Positions 17,175-25,001 of a stretch of DNA of 32,191 nucleotides are shown one piece after another. How positions within the stretch are numbered: the stretch's first letter is position 1; each line of letters opens with the position of its first letter. This DNA comes from Candidatus Binatia bacterium (GTDB lineage: Bacteria; Desulfobacterota; Binatia; Bin18). A program made the position numbers and the translations under genes. A model generated the notes under the pieces. It saw only the letters and a list, made by a program, of their open reading frames with translations, was not told the DNA's origin and searched no databases. Location of the stretch: positions 1-32,191 of the forward strand of contig JAJDZM010000026.1 in the NCBI GenBank assembly GCA_022824615.1, given 5' to 3'.

Positions 17175-17501
17175 ATGCGGCAGGAAAAAGCAAGCATTGC
17201 GGAGGCTCGCAATACACTATCGGCCCTTATTAACAAAGTCGCCTACAGAGGTATCCGTGTGACCCTGGAATCCCGGGGGAATCCAAAGGCCGCCTTGGTG
17301 AGTCTTGAGGATTTGGAAAAACTGAAGCGTCTGGATATAGACGGGCGGGGCACAGCGGCGGCGAGACTCCTGGTCCGAGCCCGCTCTCTACGCGAGCGTA
17401 TTCATGCCCGGCGACGAGAGAATGTGGCTGACTCCGCCTCTGTTATTAAACAATTACGGGAAGGACGGGTGCGTGAATTCTCAGGTATGCGTCGACGCTA
17501 G
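17175..17501 (+). CDS. Phd/YefM-type antitoxin
   Basis: This is the predicted DNA-binding antitoxin of a type II toxin-antitoxin module. The 108-residue protein begins with the Phd/YefM fold: SIAEARNTLSALINKVAYRGIRVTLESRGNPKAALVSLEDLEKLKRLD. Its Arg-rich C-terminal part (about 66-108) would bind and neutralise the toxin. Longer upstream starts exist in frame, but they run through the divergent promoter region. The ATG at 17175 places the fold at the N-terminus and follows the palindrome directly. The gene overlaps the likely toxin start by 29 bases. Confidence 0.85.
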   Translation: MRQEKASIAEARNTLSALINKVAYRGIRVTLESRGNPKAALVSLEDLEKLKRLDIDGRGTAAARLLVRARSLRERIHARRRENVADSASVIKQLREGRVREFSGMRRR

Positions 17502-17901
17502 TTTCGCGCTGAAGCTGATTTTACCGGAATCAGACAGTGAGCGAGTAGAAGAGCTGTGGCAGAGTTGGCTGGACGCTCACACCGAGATTATTGCACCCAT
17601 GCTGTTCGTGTATGAAACAAGCTCCGTGCTGCGCAACCGGGTCCATCGAAAAGACCTTACTGCTGAAGAAGGTGAGGAAGCGCTCACCTTCTTTATTGAG
17701 TTGGCGGTGAACTATCTCCATCCTCCCGAGCTTCGTCAACTGGCTTGGCAACTCGCAACACAATTTCATCGCCCGACTGTCTACGACAGCTTTTACCTGG
17801 CCCTGGCACAGATAAGAGCGTGCCCGCTGTGGACCGCGGACCGTCGTCTGTATAATGCGGTCAAAGACGAACTGGATTGGGTGTACTGGATAGGAGCTTA
17901 G
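17473..17901 (+). CDS. PIN-domain ribonuclease toxin (VapC-like)
   Basis: This is the predicted toxin, an endoribonuclease of the PIN family. Acidic residues mark the active site: VCVDASFALKL at the N-terminus, MLFVYETSSVLRN in the middle, and PTVYDSFYLALAQ with LWTADRRLYNAV near the end. I chose GTG at 17473, which gives 142 residues, because the PIN fold starts at once (NSQVCVDAS) and GGAAGGA lies eight bases upstream. The ATG at 17404 would add a tail that is only the antitoxin gene in another frame. The overlap with the antitoxin gene is typical of coupled modules. Confidence 0.85.
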   Translation: MNSQVCVDASFALKLILPESDSERVEELWQSWLDAHTEIIAPMLFVYETSSVLRNRVHRKDLTAEEGEEALTFFIELAVNYLHPPELRQLAWQLATQFHRPTVYDSFYLALAQIRACPLWTADRRLYNAVKDELDWVYWIGA

Positions 17902-18061
17902 CGACCCAAGTCGATCAACTCACAGGCGCCAGGCTTTGGATTCATCCGCTACCCCTACCCTCGGTGGATTGATGGTTCTGTTTATTCACCGGACCGCGCC
18001 TCGGTTTCCAAGAGCTTCAAGCATAGCCCGCGTATCTTCTCAAGCTCGTGGAAAGGGAGAG

Positions 18062-18361
18062 TCAGGATACATGACTCACGGTTGCCGCTGGCTGGATGCG
18101 GGCAATCAGCCTTTTTCTTTTCTTGACCAGGGCGCGAAAGTCACATTCGACCTGGAGGCCGTGCCAGAACTCGTCGGACTGACCGAAGAACGCACCAAAG
18201 CGTATGGACATCGCCGGCGTAATGGAGCGTTTGCCGTGAACAATTTCGTTGATGGCTCGTGGGGCAACCCCGATTGCGCGAGCCATGGCATTCTGCGAAA
18301 TGCCCATTGGCTTGAGATATTCCTCCAGAAGAATCTCGCCGGGTGTGATGGGGCTCTGCAT
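18062..18361 (-). CDS. higA: HigA-family antitoxin, HTH, without HigB partner
   Basis: This is a 99-residue Xre-type DNA-binding protein with the HigA signature [55 protein letters not shown], including a helix-turn-helix at about 21-45. HigA normally follows its toxin HigB. Here the upstream position is taken by the SDR gene, which ends 11 bases earlier, and no HigB-like frame is seen on either side. It may be a leftover antitoxin or a stand-alone regulator. No good ribosome site is seen, so expression might depend on the SDR transcript. The 160 bases after it hold nothing I recognise. Confidence 0.85.
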   Translation of the reverse strand: MQSPITPGEILLEEYLKPMGISQNAMARAIGVAPRAINEIVHGKRSITPAMSIRFGAFFGQSDEFWHGLQVECDFRALVKKRKRLIARIQPAATVSHVS

Positions 18362-18372
18362 TTTTTACCGCA

Positions 18373-19128
18373 CTACCCCCGCCCAATAAACGGCATCTTG
18401 GTAGCCATGACAGTCATGAACTGCACGTTGGCGTCGAGTGGCAGGTTGGCCATATATACCACCGCCTGGGCGACGTGTTCGACATCGAATGTCGGCTCGG
18501 CGGCGACCGTGCCGTTCGGTTGCGGAACGCCGCGTTGCATGACCGCGGTCATGTCGGTCCCGGCGTTGCCGATGTCGATCTGGCCGCAGGCAATGTCGTA
18601 TTTGCGCCCGTCAAGTGAGGTCGATCTGGTCAGGCCGGTCATGGCGTGCTTGGTCGAGGTGTAGGGGGCGGAATTGGGACGCGGTACATGGGCCGAGATA
18701 GAGCCGTTGTTGATGATACGACCGCCCCGGGGGTCCTGGTCTTTCATGATCTTGAAGGCTTCCTGGGTGCAGATAAACACGCCGGTCAGATTGACGTCTA
18801 CAACAGCCTTCCACTGTTCATAGGGTAGTTCTTCCAAGGGGATGGGTGGAGCACCAATGCCGGCGTTGTTGAATAACACGTCGAGCCGGCCAAAGGTCGC
18901 TTGGGTTGTGGCAAACAGGGTACGAATGGCGTCGGGGTCGCTAATATCGGTGGGCGCAACGAGCGTCTGCGTCTCGCTGCCGGCCTCTTTTGCCGTTGCT
19001 TCCAGCAGCTCGGTCCGCCGCCCGGCCAAGACAACGGCATAGCCTTCCCGGACAAGCGCCAGGGCACTAGCCTTGCCAATTCCGGTACCCGCCCCGGTTA
19101 TGAGGGCGACCTTGGTGTGTGTGCTCAT
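18373..19128 (-). CDS. Short-chain dehydrogenase/reductase (SDR)
   Basis: This is a 251-residue NAD(P)-dependent oxidoreductase of the classical SDR type. The cofactor motif is TGAGTGIGK (11-19), an AGRR at 35-38 hints at NADP, NNAG stands at 87-90, and the catalytic set is Ser143, Tyr156 and Lys160 (YTSTK). The substrate is not predictable. I chose the ATG at 19128 because AAAGGAG precedes it; the open frame continues upstream to 19221 but only through a palindromic intergenic repeat. It is the last metabolic gene of the minus-strand run. Confidence 0.92.
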   Translation of the reverse strand: MSTHTKVALITGAGTGIGKASALALVREGYAVVLAGRRTELLEATAKEAGSETQTLVAPTDISDPDAIRTLFATTQATFGRLDVLFNNAGIGAPPIPLEELPYEQWKAVVDVNLTGVFICTQEAFKIMKDQDPRGGRIINNGSISAHVPRPNSAPYTSTKHAMTGLTRSTSLDGRKYDIACGQIDIGNAGTDMTAVMQRGVPQPNGTVAAEPTFDVEHVAQAVVYMANLPLDANVQFMTVMATKMPFIGRG

Positions 19129-19189
19129 ATATTTGCTCTCCTTTGGGTGTGGACCAGAGGGGGGCAACCCACCCCGGCCCTTCGGGTCA

Positions 19190-19205
19190 CCCCTCCGGGG
19201 AGGGG
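19190..19205. repeat. GC-rich intergenic palindrome
   Basis: CCCCTCC-GG-GGAGGGG is a 7-bp perfect inverted repeat in the 93-base gap between a luciferase-like oxidoreductase gene and the SDR gene. The flanks (GGGCAACCCACCCCGGCCC, TTCGGGTCA) look like a longer dispersed intergenic repeat unit. It may act as a weak transcription barrier. Confidence 0.6.
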
Positions 19206-19221
19206 ATTTGAGAAAGGGCAT

Positions 19222-20238
19222 TTACCGAGAAAAGGACTCCAAAATTTTATCCCGATAGTAGTCGCGTTGTTCCTGGGTTGTGCCGGTATTGGGGACGGCG
19301 AGAATAGTCGTGTCGAGCAGTCCTTCGCGCTCGTTCAACTTGGCACGGACGCGGTCAATCGGACCGACTGCGCAAAAGGCATCGACCATTTCATTTGGAA
19401 TCAAATCAAAGCCCTTGTCTTTGTCCGGCGTTTTCTGGAGCGCCCGGACCTGCTCAACCGTTTCGCTAAAGCCGTGGGCGACAAAGATGTCATCGTAAAT
19501 CCGAGCCCAGATGCTGAACAGCATAGCTCCCGCGCCGACCCGGTGGGCGGTTGCCAGATCGTCGTTGATGACCACAAAGCACTGGCCCAGAACCTCGACA
19601 TCGGAACGGCTGCGACCGGCCCGGTCGAGCCCGGTTTTGAGCGGCGGCAGGATATTCTCGCGGACATGCTGCGGCGAGAACATGGGATTCCCAATAAGGC
19701 CGTCGCCCAACTCACCTGTCAGGGCAGCCATCCGCGGTTTTACCGCAGCAACGTAGATGGGCACCCGTGGCCGGGGCTTTGGATTCGGGCGCGGAAAGAA
19801 GTTACGGGCGCGAATATTATAGAACTTGCCCTCGTAGTTCACCTCGCCACCCGGCTCGGCCTTATCCATAATGAGATGCAGCACCTCAATATACTCCCGC
19901 ATTTGACTGACCGGTTTGCCCTCATCTCGTCCGGCGTACCAGTTGTTGTTGCGGTGCTGGTGGGCGACTCCCAGGCCGAGCGTGAAGCGACCCTGACTCA
20001 GCAGGTCGAGGTCCAGGGCCTGAAAGGCGAGCATCACCGGGCTGTGATTAAAGGCCAGCACCACACCGGCGCCGATTTTTATCGTCTGAATATTGGGCGC
20101 GATACCGGCTAATGGAATGAGCGCAGAGTTGGTCAATTCCGCCTGCCAGAGTGAATCAAATCCCGCGGCTTCGTATTTTTTCACCCAGCCGACCATTTCG
20201 GCGTGGGAGGCGGCGGAGAGAAACATTGAGTATTTCAT
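19222..20238 (-). CDS. LLM-class flavin/F420-dependent oxidoreductase (1)
   Basis: This is a 338-residue bacterial luciferase-like TIM-barrel protein. Family landmarks are MKYSMFLSAA at the start, YEAAGFDSLWQAE, LAGIAPNIQTIKIGAGV, HSPVMLAFQALDLDLLSQGRFTLGLGVA and PIYVAAVKPRMAALTGELGDG. Members use FMNH2 or F420 to oxidise or reduce organic substrates; which one applies here is unknown. The ATG at 20238 has AAGGAA nine bases upstream. The open frame reaches 20346, but that extension crosses a terminator hairpin. It lies downstream of the nitroreductase gene with the terminator between, so it probably has its own promoter. Confidence 0.88.
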   Translation of the reverse strand: MKYSMFLSAASHAEMVGWVKKYEAAGFDSLWQAELTNSALIPLAGIAPNIQTIKIGAGVVLAFNHSPVMLAFQALDLDLLSQGRFTLGLGVAHQHRNNNWYAGRDEGKPVSQMREYIEVLHLIMDKAEPGGEVNYEGKFYNIRARNFFPRPNPKPRPRVPIYVAAVKPRMAALTGELGDGLIGNPMFSPQHVRENILPPLKTGLDRAGRSRSDVEVLGQCFVVINDDLATAHRVGAGAMLFSIWARIYDDIFVAHGFSETVEQVRALQKTPDKDKGFDLIPNEMVDAFCAVGPIDRVRAKLNEREGLLDTTILAVPNTGTTQEQRDYYRDKILESFSR

Positions 20239-20254
20239 GCGTGCGTTCCTTCTA

Positions 20255-20286
20255 CAAAAAGACAGGGGCGCAGCCCGCCGCGCCCC
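20255..20286 (-). terminator. Rho-independent terminator after the nitroreductase gene
   Basis: Read on the minus strand, GGGGCGC (20286-20280) pairs with GCGCCCC (20271-20265) over an eight-base loop and is followed by TGTCTTTTT. It lies 32 bases after the nitroreductase stop, inside the leader of the next gene. Confidence 0.7.
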
Positions 20287-20318
20287 TTCATAAAAACAAA
20301 CATCAGAACCGTGGATGA

Positions 20319-20975
20319 CTATGCAAGCGGTTCGTGCTGTCCCCATTTATCAAAGTGGGTTACTTCGGGCGCGGGGCGACGGGTGACCGGTCCGAATTTT
20401 CCCGTAGGAAAGCCAATCGGAATGGTTGCCACCACGCCGTACTCGAACGGAATGCCCAGACGCTCCTGCAACTCGTCTTCGAACATCTGGTGCATAGTCG
20501 TCAGGCTCGCCCCCAGGCCCAGGGCGCGACAAGCGAGCAGAATGTTCTGCACGCAAGGATAGATGGAGCCGTAGGACGGCGGAGCCTTGCCTTCGCGTTT
20601 TTCCGCGGGCACGGCAAACGGCCAGTCCCGTTTACCGCAGATCAGCAGCAGGATGGGCGCCTCGTGCATATGTTCCGCCAAGTGCATCGCAGCCCGGACG
20701 GTACGTGCCCAGGATGATTTGTCGCTCGGGTCAACATTCACGGCGTCACCGAAACGGTCCAGCATAGCCTGGTGATAGCGTTCCTGAAAAAACTTCTTGT
20801 TGTCCGGGTCCTGGAGCACCACAAACGCCCAGGCCTGAAGATTCTGCCCGCTGGGTGCCCGTATCCCGGCGTCAAGAATTTTCCGAATCATTGCTGTCGG
20901 GACGGGGTCGGGTTTGAGCCGCCGCATTGCCCGCATTGAGTGTATGGTTTCAAAGACTCCCATTTCTTCGGCCAT
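20319..20975 (-). CDS. Nitroreductase-family flavoprotein
   Basis: This is a 218-residue FMN-dependent oxidoreductase of the nitroreductase fold. MRAMRRLKPDPVPTAMIRKILDAGIRAPSGQNLQAWAFVV is the N-terminal FMN-binding signature; GSIYPCVQNILLACRALGLGASLT and PFEYGVVATIPIGFPTGKFGPVTRRP complete it. Family members reduce nitroaromatics, quinones or enones, and some remove iodine or desaturate substrates. The substrate here is unknown. The ATG at 20975 is preceded by AGGAGG with six bases between. A longer frame to 21032 would overlap the preceding acyl-CoA dehydrogenase gene. Confidence 0.9.
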   Translation of the reverse strand: MAEEMGVFETIHSMRAMRRLKPDPVPTAMIRKILDAGIRAPSGQNLQAWAFVVLQDPDNKKFFQERYHQAMLDRFGDAVNVDPSDKSSWARTVRAAMHLAEHMHEAPILLLICGKRDWPFAVPAEKREGKAPPSYGSIYPCVQNILLACRALGLGASLTTMHQMFEDELQERLGIPFEYGVVATIPIGFPTGKFGPVTRRPAPEVTHFDKWGQHEPLA

Positions 20976-21003
20976 CGTGTTCCTCCTTCTCGGTTCAGGG
21001 CCG

Positions 21004-22149
21004 TTACGCCCCTTTGAGTAAATGTCTGGCAATGATTACGCGTTGAATCTGAGACGTGCCTTCATAAATCTGGAGCAGTTTGGCGTCGCGCATCAGCTTT
21101 TCCACCGGATACTCGCTGAAATAGCCGTATCCACCGAAAATCTGGACCGCGTTGGTGGTAATCTGCATGGTCCGGTCGGCGCCGAACGCCTTGGCATAGC
21201 TGGACACAATGGACGAGGGTGCACCCTGGTCGAGCAGCCAGGCGGCTTTATAGGTCAGGAGGCGCATGGCTTCGAGTTCGATCGCCATATCGGCCAGCAT
21301 GAACTGGACGGCCTGGAAATTGGCGATGGCCTGGCCAAAGGCCTCACGCTGCTGGGCGTATTTGACCGATTCGTCCAGCGCTCGTTGGGAGATGCCGATG
21401 GCAAAGGCCCCCACTTCGGGCCGGCTGCGGTCGAACGTCCGCATGGCGATCTTAAAGCCCTGACCTTCCGCGCCGACCAGGCCGGCGCGTGGTACCTTGA
21501 CATCCTCAAACACGATCTCCGCGGTGTCTGACGCCCGCTGGCCCATCTTGTCGTGCATGCGGTTGGCCGTCACTCCAGGGGAATCGGCCGACAGCACAAA
21601 GCACGACACCCCCCTATGGCCCTGGCTCTTATCCTCGGTCGCAAAGGTCACATACCAGTGCGCGACCGAGCCGTTGGAAATAAAATGTTTGGTTCCGTTG
21701 AGGACAAAATCATCACCGACTTTGCGATAGGTCGTCGAGATCGATGCGGCGTCAGAGCCGGCACCGGGCTCAGTCAGGGCAAAGGCGGCGTAGACCGGCT
21801 CGGAGATGAGCTGACCAAGATAGGTCTTTTTCTGCTCATCGCTCCCTGCCACGAGTAATGGCGTGGTCGCCAGATTATTGGCCACCATATTGAGCGCCAT
21901 ACCCGCACAGCCGTAGACAATCTCTTCATCAATCAGGCAGGTATCAAACACCTCAAGTCCCAGGCCCCCGTACTCGGTTGGCACGAGCGGGTTGAGGATG
22001 CCCAGTTCCCAGGCTTTACGACAGACATCGTCTGGAAACTCCTGCTCTTTGTCATACTTTGCCGCAACCGGAATCATCTCCTCAACGGCAAACTTGTGGA
22101 CCGTATCTTTGAGTTGTTGTTGTTCCGGAGTCAGTTCAAAGCCGTACAC
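21004..22149 (-). CDS. Acyl-CoA dehydrogenase, canonical
   Basis: This is a 381-residue FAD enzyme that introduces the alpha-beta double bond into acyl-CoA. The N-terminal helical domain (LTPEQQQLKDTVHKFAVEEMIPVAAKYD), middle beta domain (AFALTEPGAGSDAAS, HFISNGSVAHWYVTFA) and C-terminal domain are all present. The catalytic base is Glu363 in QIYEGTSQIQR, as in short- and medium-chain dehydrogenases. The start is GTG at 22149, with AAGGAG nine bases upstream. Gaps of 28 bases to the nitroreductase and 49 to the GST-like gene suggest one transcript. The acyl chain is not predictable. Confidence 0.95.
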   Translation of the reverse strand: MYGFELTPEQQQLKDTVHKFAVEEMIPVAAKYDKEQEFPDDVCRKAWELGILNPLVPTEYGGLGLEVFDTCLIDEEIVYGCAGMALNMVANNLATTPLLVAGSDEQKKTYLGQLISEPVYAAFALTEPGAGSDAASISTTYRKVGDDFVLNGTKHFISNGSVAHWYVTFATEDKSQGHRGVSCFVLSADSPGVTANRMHDKMGQRASDTAEIVFEDVKVPRAGLVGAEGQGFKIAMRTFDRSRPEVGAFAIGISQRALDESVKYAQQREAFGQAIANFQAVQFMLADMAIELEAMRLLTYKAAWLLDQGAPSSIVSSYAKAFGADRTMQITTNAVQIFGGYGYFSEYPVEKLMRDAKLLQIYEGTSQIQRVIIARHLLKGA

Positions 22150-22198
22150 GATGGGCTCTCCTTCTTCTCTGTAAATGATCGACGCACGATAGCACGCA

Positions 22199-23191
22199 TT
22201 ATTGTAACCAGGCTAAACAACCGGCCTCTTCCAGAATGGAGTCTAACGCTGCTTTCTCTTCGACTTTGGCGTACCGTTCCCGCAGAACGCGGAACGACCG
22301 GGCATGGTATTTCTGCGTGCCCTGCGAGTACTCCGTGCTACGCAGCATGACCGAACACGTCTCTTGACCGGCAGCGAGGGCCTGGGCGTTGGCCGCCGTC
22401 CAGGGCAGAAAGGTCTGACCGATTTCTTTGAGGATGGGCTTCAACGTTGGAGCTAGATCGTCCCAGGTCTCTAATGTGCCCTCATCCTTAGGGTCCAGCA
22501 TCTGCATCGCCCAGGATAAGACGTTCGGGGCAACCGCCCGCATGATCGTACCGGCCGAGGGATCGGTGGAGCATTGGTGCAATTGAGCGGCCAGACCGAA
22601 ATCACCAAACGTAGGCTTGCCACCGAACAGATACATACGTTGCCCGAGGTGCGGTTCGAGCAGTGCCAACAAACGATCAAAGGAAGACTCGATATGCTCC
22701 CGGGTCTGCTCGCTTGAGCCGACAAAAGACAGGCGTGGAACCATACGCGTCCGGATTTGCTCAGTCGCCGCCGCATATTCCTCCTCGCTGAGCCCAGGCC
22801 GGGTCAGGCGCGCAATGCGTTCAGCCGTGGATTTCTGGTCAGGCTCATACGTCCAGCGATAGTGAAACATCTGCTTATTGCCCCACTCGTCGCCATACTC
22901 TTCGATCAGGGCGGACAGGAAGGCCAGAGTCGGATCGCTCGGATAAATGGACGGCTCGGGCTGGAGTTCCTCAAAATGCTCCATGATGGGCGTGGAGTCC
23001 TGCATGCCCTGTCCGTCCGGGGTGATAACGAGCGGAACCAGGGGCAGCTTGGCGTAGCGTGCGAATTCTTCCTGGTTGGTGGAATCGCGGGCAATCCATT
23101 CGTGCGGAATATGCTTGTAGCGAAAATAGGCCCGGACTTTTAAGGAGTAGGGCGACAGCTCGACACCAAAGAGACGGTAGGCTTGGGACAT
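22199..23191 (-). CDS. Glutathione S-transferase-like protein
   Basis: This protein of about 330 residues has an N-terminal thioredoxin-like GST domain (YRLFGVELSPYSLKVRAYFRYKHIPHEW, then PLVPLVITPDGQGMQDSTPIMEHFEE) and a helical C-terminal domain containing MYLFGGKPTFGDFGLAAQLHQ. It is longer than usual GSTs, with an extra C-terminal tail of roughly 90 residues. GSTs detoxify or dehalogenate electrophiles, but glutathione use here is unproven. I took the ATG at 23191 (MSQAYRLFG), with GAGG nine bases upstream, over the ATG five codons earlier. It sits between the crotonase and acyl-CoA dehydrogenase genes. Confidence 0.8.
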   Translation of the reverse strand: MSQAYRLFGVELSPYSLKVRAYFRYKHIPHEWIARDSTNQEEFARYAKLPLVPLVITPDGQGMQDSTPIMEHFEELQPEPSIYPSDPTLAFLSALIEEYGDEWGNKQMFHYRWTYEPDQKSTAERIARLTRPGLSEEEYAAATEQIRTRMVPRLSFVGSSEQTREHIESSFDRLLALLEPHLGQRMYLFGGKPTFGDFGLAAQLHQCSTDPSAGTIMRAVAPNVLSWAMQMLDPKDEGTLETWDDLAPTLKPILKEIGQTFLPWTAANAQALAAGQETCSVMLRSTEYSQGTQKYHARSFRVLRERYAKVEEKAALDSILEEAGCLAWLQ

Positions 23192-23227
23192 AATCGTCAT
23201 CCTCACACAGGCCTGATTGAGGCTCGG

Positions 23228-24016
23228 CTATTGCCCGTTGAATCGGGGGGCGCGTTTCTCCAGGAAGGCCGCAATACCTTCTTTGCCGTCGTCGGTCTTG
23301 GAGCGCGCGGCAATGGACTGGGTTTCGTTTTCCATCTGGGTTTCAAGCGTTTCCGTCCAGCCGCTGTGGAGCAGTCGTTTGGCGCCACCGAACGCGCCGG
23401 TTGCCCCCGAAGCGAGCTCAGTGGCCAGTTTTTCCGCCTCAGCCAGCAAATCCGTATCCGGAACAACACGGTTCACAATGCCCCATTCCTCGGCTTCCTG
23501 GGCTGACAGCAGCCGGTTGGTGACCGCCAACTCGAAGGCCCGCTTCATACCGACGATGCGCGGCAGGAAATAGGTCGAAGAGCCGTCCGGGGTCAGCCCG
23601 GCGCGCGTGTAAGCCATGGTGAATTTCGCCGACTCACCGGCAAAAACAATGTCACATGAACAGGCAAGACTCATGCCCGCTCCCGCGGCCGTACCGTTCA
23701 CCGCTCCGATCAATGGGGCGTCCATCCGAGCGAAACGGGATACGGCGCCATGCAGATAGGTGGTCACTTCCTTCATATGGGCGGGCAGTTGGTCGCCCTG
23801 GGCGGCAAAGCTTTTCAGGTCTCCACCGGCGCAGAACATACGGCCGTTGCCGGTCATAACAGCGGCTCGAATGTCCGCGTCCTCGTCGCATTCGAGCGAT
23901 ACCTGCATCAGATCACGCGCCAGATCGATATTGAGCGCGTTCGCGGAATCCGGCCGGTTCAAGGTAATAATGGCGATATGGTCCTTTTTCTCAAATTGAA
24001 GAGCGGTATAGGTCAT
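23228..24016 (-). CDS. Enoyl-CoA hydratase/isomerase family protein, PaaG-like
   Basis: This is a 262-residue crotonase-fold protein acting on CoA thioesters. The oxyanion-hole elements are FCAGGDLKSF and GAVNGTAAGAGMSLACSCDI. Both hydratase glutamates of classical crotonase are missing: the positions read Ser (GAGMSLA) and Tyr (FTMAY). The segment FTMAYTRAGLTPDGSSTYFLPRIVG instead resembles PaaG, the epoxyphenylacetyl-CoA isomerase, including the Asp in LTPD. An isomerase role is therefore more likely than hydration. GGAGG precedes the ATG at 24016; a longer upstream frame runs into the dehalogenase gene. The dehalogenase stop is 26 bases upstream. Confidence 0.9.
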   Translation of the reverse strand: MTYTALQFEKKDHIAIITLNRPDSANALNIDLARDLMQVSLECDEDADIRAAVMTGNGRMFCAGGDLKSFAAQGDQLPAHMKEVTTYLHGAVSRFARMDAPLIGAVNGTAAGAGMSLACSCDIVFAGESAKFTMAYTRAGLTPDGSSTYFLPRIVGMKRAFELAVTNRLLSAQEAEEWGIVNRVVPDTDLLAEAEKLATELASGATGAFGGAKRLLHSGWTETLETQMENETQSIAARSKTDDGKEGIAAFLEKRAPRFNGQ

Positions 24017-24042
24017 GCGGTCCTCCGTCTGATGATGTGGAG

Positions 24043-24930
24043 CTAGAGTCCTTGTAGAAGATCGACTATGGCTTGCCCGATCTCCTGCGGCGCGTCTTCC
24101 TGAATAAAGTGCGAGCCCGTGACAGTGATTTCTTTTTGATTTGGCCAGGTCCGACAATACTCGCGTTGCGGGCCGGTCAGGATCGCTCCGGGGTCGGCGT
24201 TCACGAAGAGTTTGGGCACATCGCTGCTTGACAACCACTGCCCGTATTGTTCGACGATCTCGACCACGTCGGGCGGTTCGCCCTCAATCGGAATCTGGCG
24301 CGGCCAGGTCAGCGTGGGTCGGCGTGACTCGCCCGGCTCGGTGTACGGCTTGCGGTAGACGGCCATTTCTTCTTCGGTCAGTGTCCGCACCACGCTGCCG
24401 GGCAGCACCCGCTCGACAAAGACGTTATTCTGGAGCACCATCTCCTCTCCAGCGGGCGAACGAAAGCCCTGAAAGACTTTGCGGGCGGCCTCGGGAAAGG
24501 TCTCCCACGTCAGGGGACACACAATCGCCTCCATATAGATCAGGGCCTTGATGCTGTCCTGATGACGGTGGGCCCAATGGAAACCCAGGGCCGAGCCCCA
24601 GTCGTGGACCACCAGGGTAACGTTCTTCGTGTGCTGATCGAGCCCAACAGCGTCAAACCAGGCATCCAGATAACGGGCGTGATCAACAAAGCGGTAGGAG
24701 CCCGCAGGATTCTTGCCCGAATCGCCCATGCCGATCAGGTCGGGCGCCAGGCAACGCGCACTCCCTTCGACCTCGGCAATAATGTTGCGCCACAGATACG
24801 AAGAGGTGGGGTTGCCGTGCAGAAACACGACAGGACCGCCGCTGCCGGTATCGACATAGGCCAGCTCACTATCGAGTACGGCCACCCGTTTTCGTTCATA
24901 AGGATCGTTGGCTGAAATGGACTGACTCAT
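24043..24930 (-). CDS. Haloalkane dehalogenase, HLD-II-like
   Basis: This is a 295-residue alpha/beta hydrolase with the full haloalkane dehalogenase signature. The nucleophile is Asp110 in VVHDWGSALG, the base is His274 in GSHFIQEDAP, and Glu134 (YMEAIVCPLTWETFP) is the catalytic acid in the HLD-II position. Asn40 (LHGNPTSSYLWRN) and Trp111 are the halide-binding pair. Such enzymes cleave carbon-halogen bonds hydrolytically to give an alcohol and halide. The specificity is unknown. AGGAG lies before the ATG. The gene precedes the PaaG-like crotonase by 26 bases, so dehalogenation may feed a CoA-linked route; that link is inference. Confidence 0.9.
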   Translation of the reverse strand: MSQSISANDPYERKRVAVLDSELAYVDTGSGGPVVFLHGNPTSSYLWRNIIAEVEGSARCLAPDLIGMGDSGKNPAGSYRFVDHARYLDAWFDAVGLDQHTKNVTLVVHDWGSALGFHWAHRHQDSIKALIYMEAIVCPLTWETFPEAARKVFQGFRSPAGEEMVLQNNVFVERVLPGSVVRTLTEEEMAVYRKPYTEPGESRRPTLTWPRQIPIEGEPPDVVEIVEQYGQWLSSSDVPKLFVNADPGAILTGPQREYCRTWPNQKEITVTGSHFIQEDAPQEIGQAIVDLLQGL

Positions 24931-24962
24931 ACTGCTCTCCTGAAAAAATGCGCTCTCCAGCC

Positions 24963-24985
24963 CCCTCTCCCCTGGAGGGAGAGGG
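24963..24985. repeat. Intergenic palindrome CCCTCTCCC-GGGAGAGGG
   Basis: A 9-bp perfect inverted repeat with loop CTGGA lies in the 71-base gap between luciferase-like gene 2 and the dehalogenase gene, followed by CCAGGGTGAGGG. It looks like a dispersed GC-rich intergenic repeat. There is no T-tract for a classical terminator. Confidence 0.65.
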
Positions 24986-25001
24986 CCAGGGTGAGGGATT
25001 C

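Noticed and set aside
17902-18061. Possible higB remnant beside higA
   Set aside because: I translated both strands by eye and saw no HigB/RelE-like pattern; this is also the wrong side of higA for the usual order.
19129-19221. Longer SDR start at 19221
   Set aside because: The extra 31 codons run through a palindromic intergenic repeat, while ATG 19128 has AAAGGAG and begins directly at the cofactor-binding strand.
18901-20112. A 403-codon plus-strand frame opposite the SDR and a luciferase-like gene
   Set aside because: It spans two convincing minus-strand genes and the gap between them; no protein family is recognisable.
20239-20346. Longer start for luciferase-like gene 1 at 20346
   Set aside because: The extension crosses a terminator hairpin and the end of the nitroreductase gene; ATG 20238 starts the conserved first strand.
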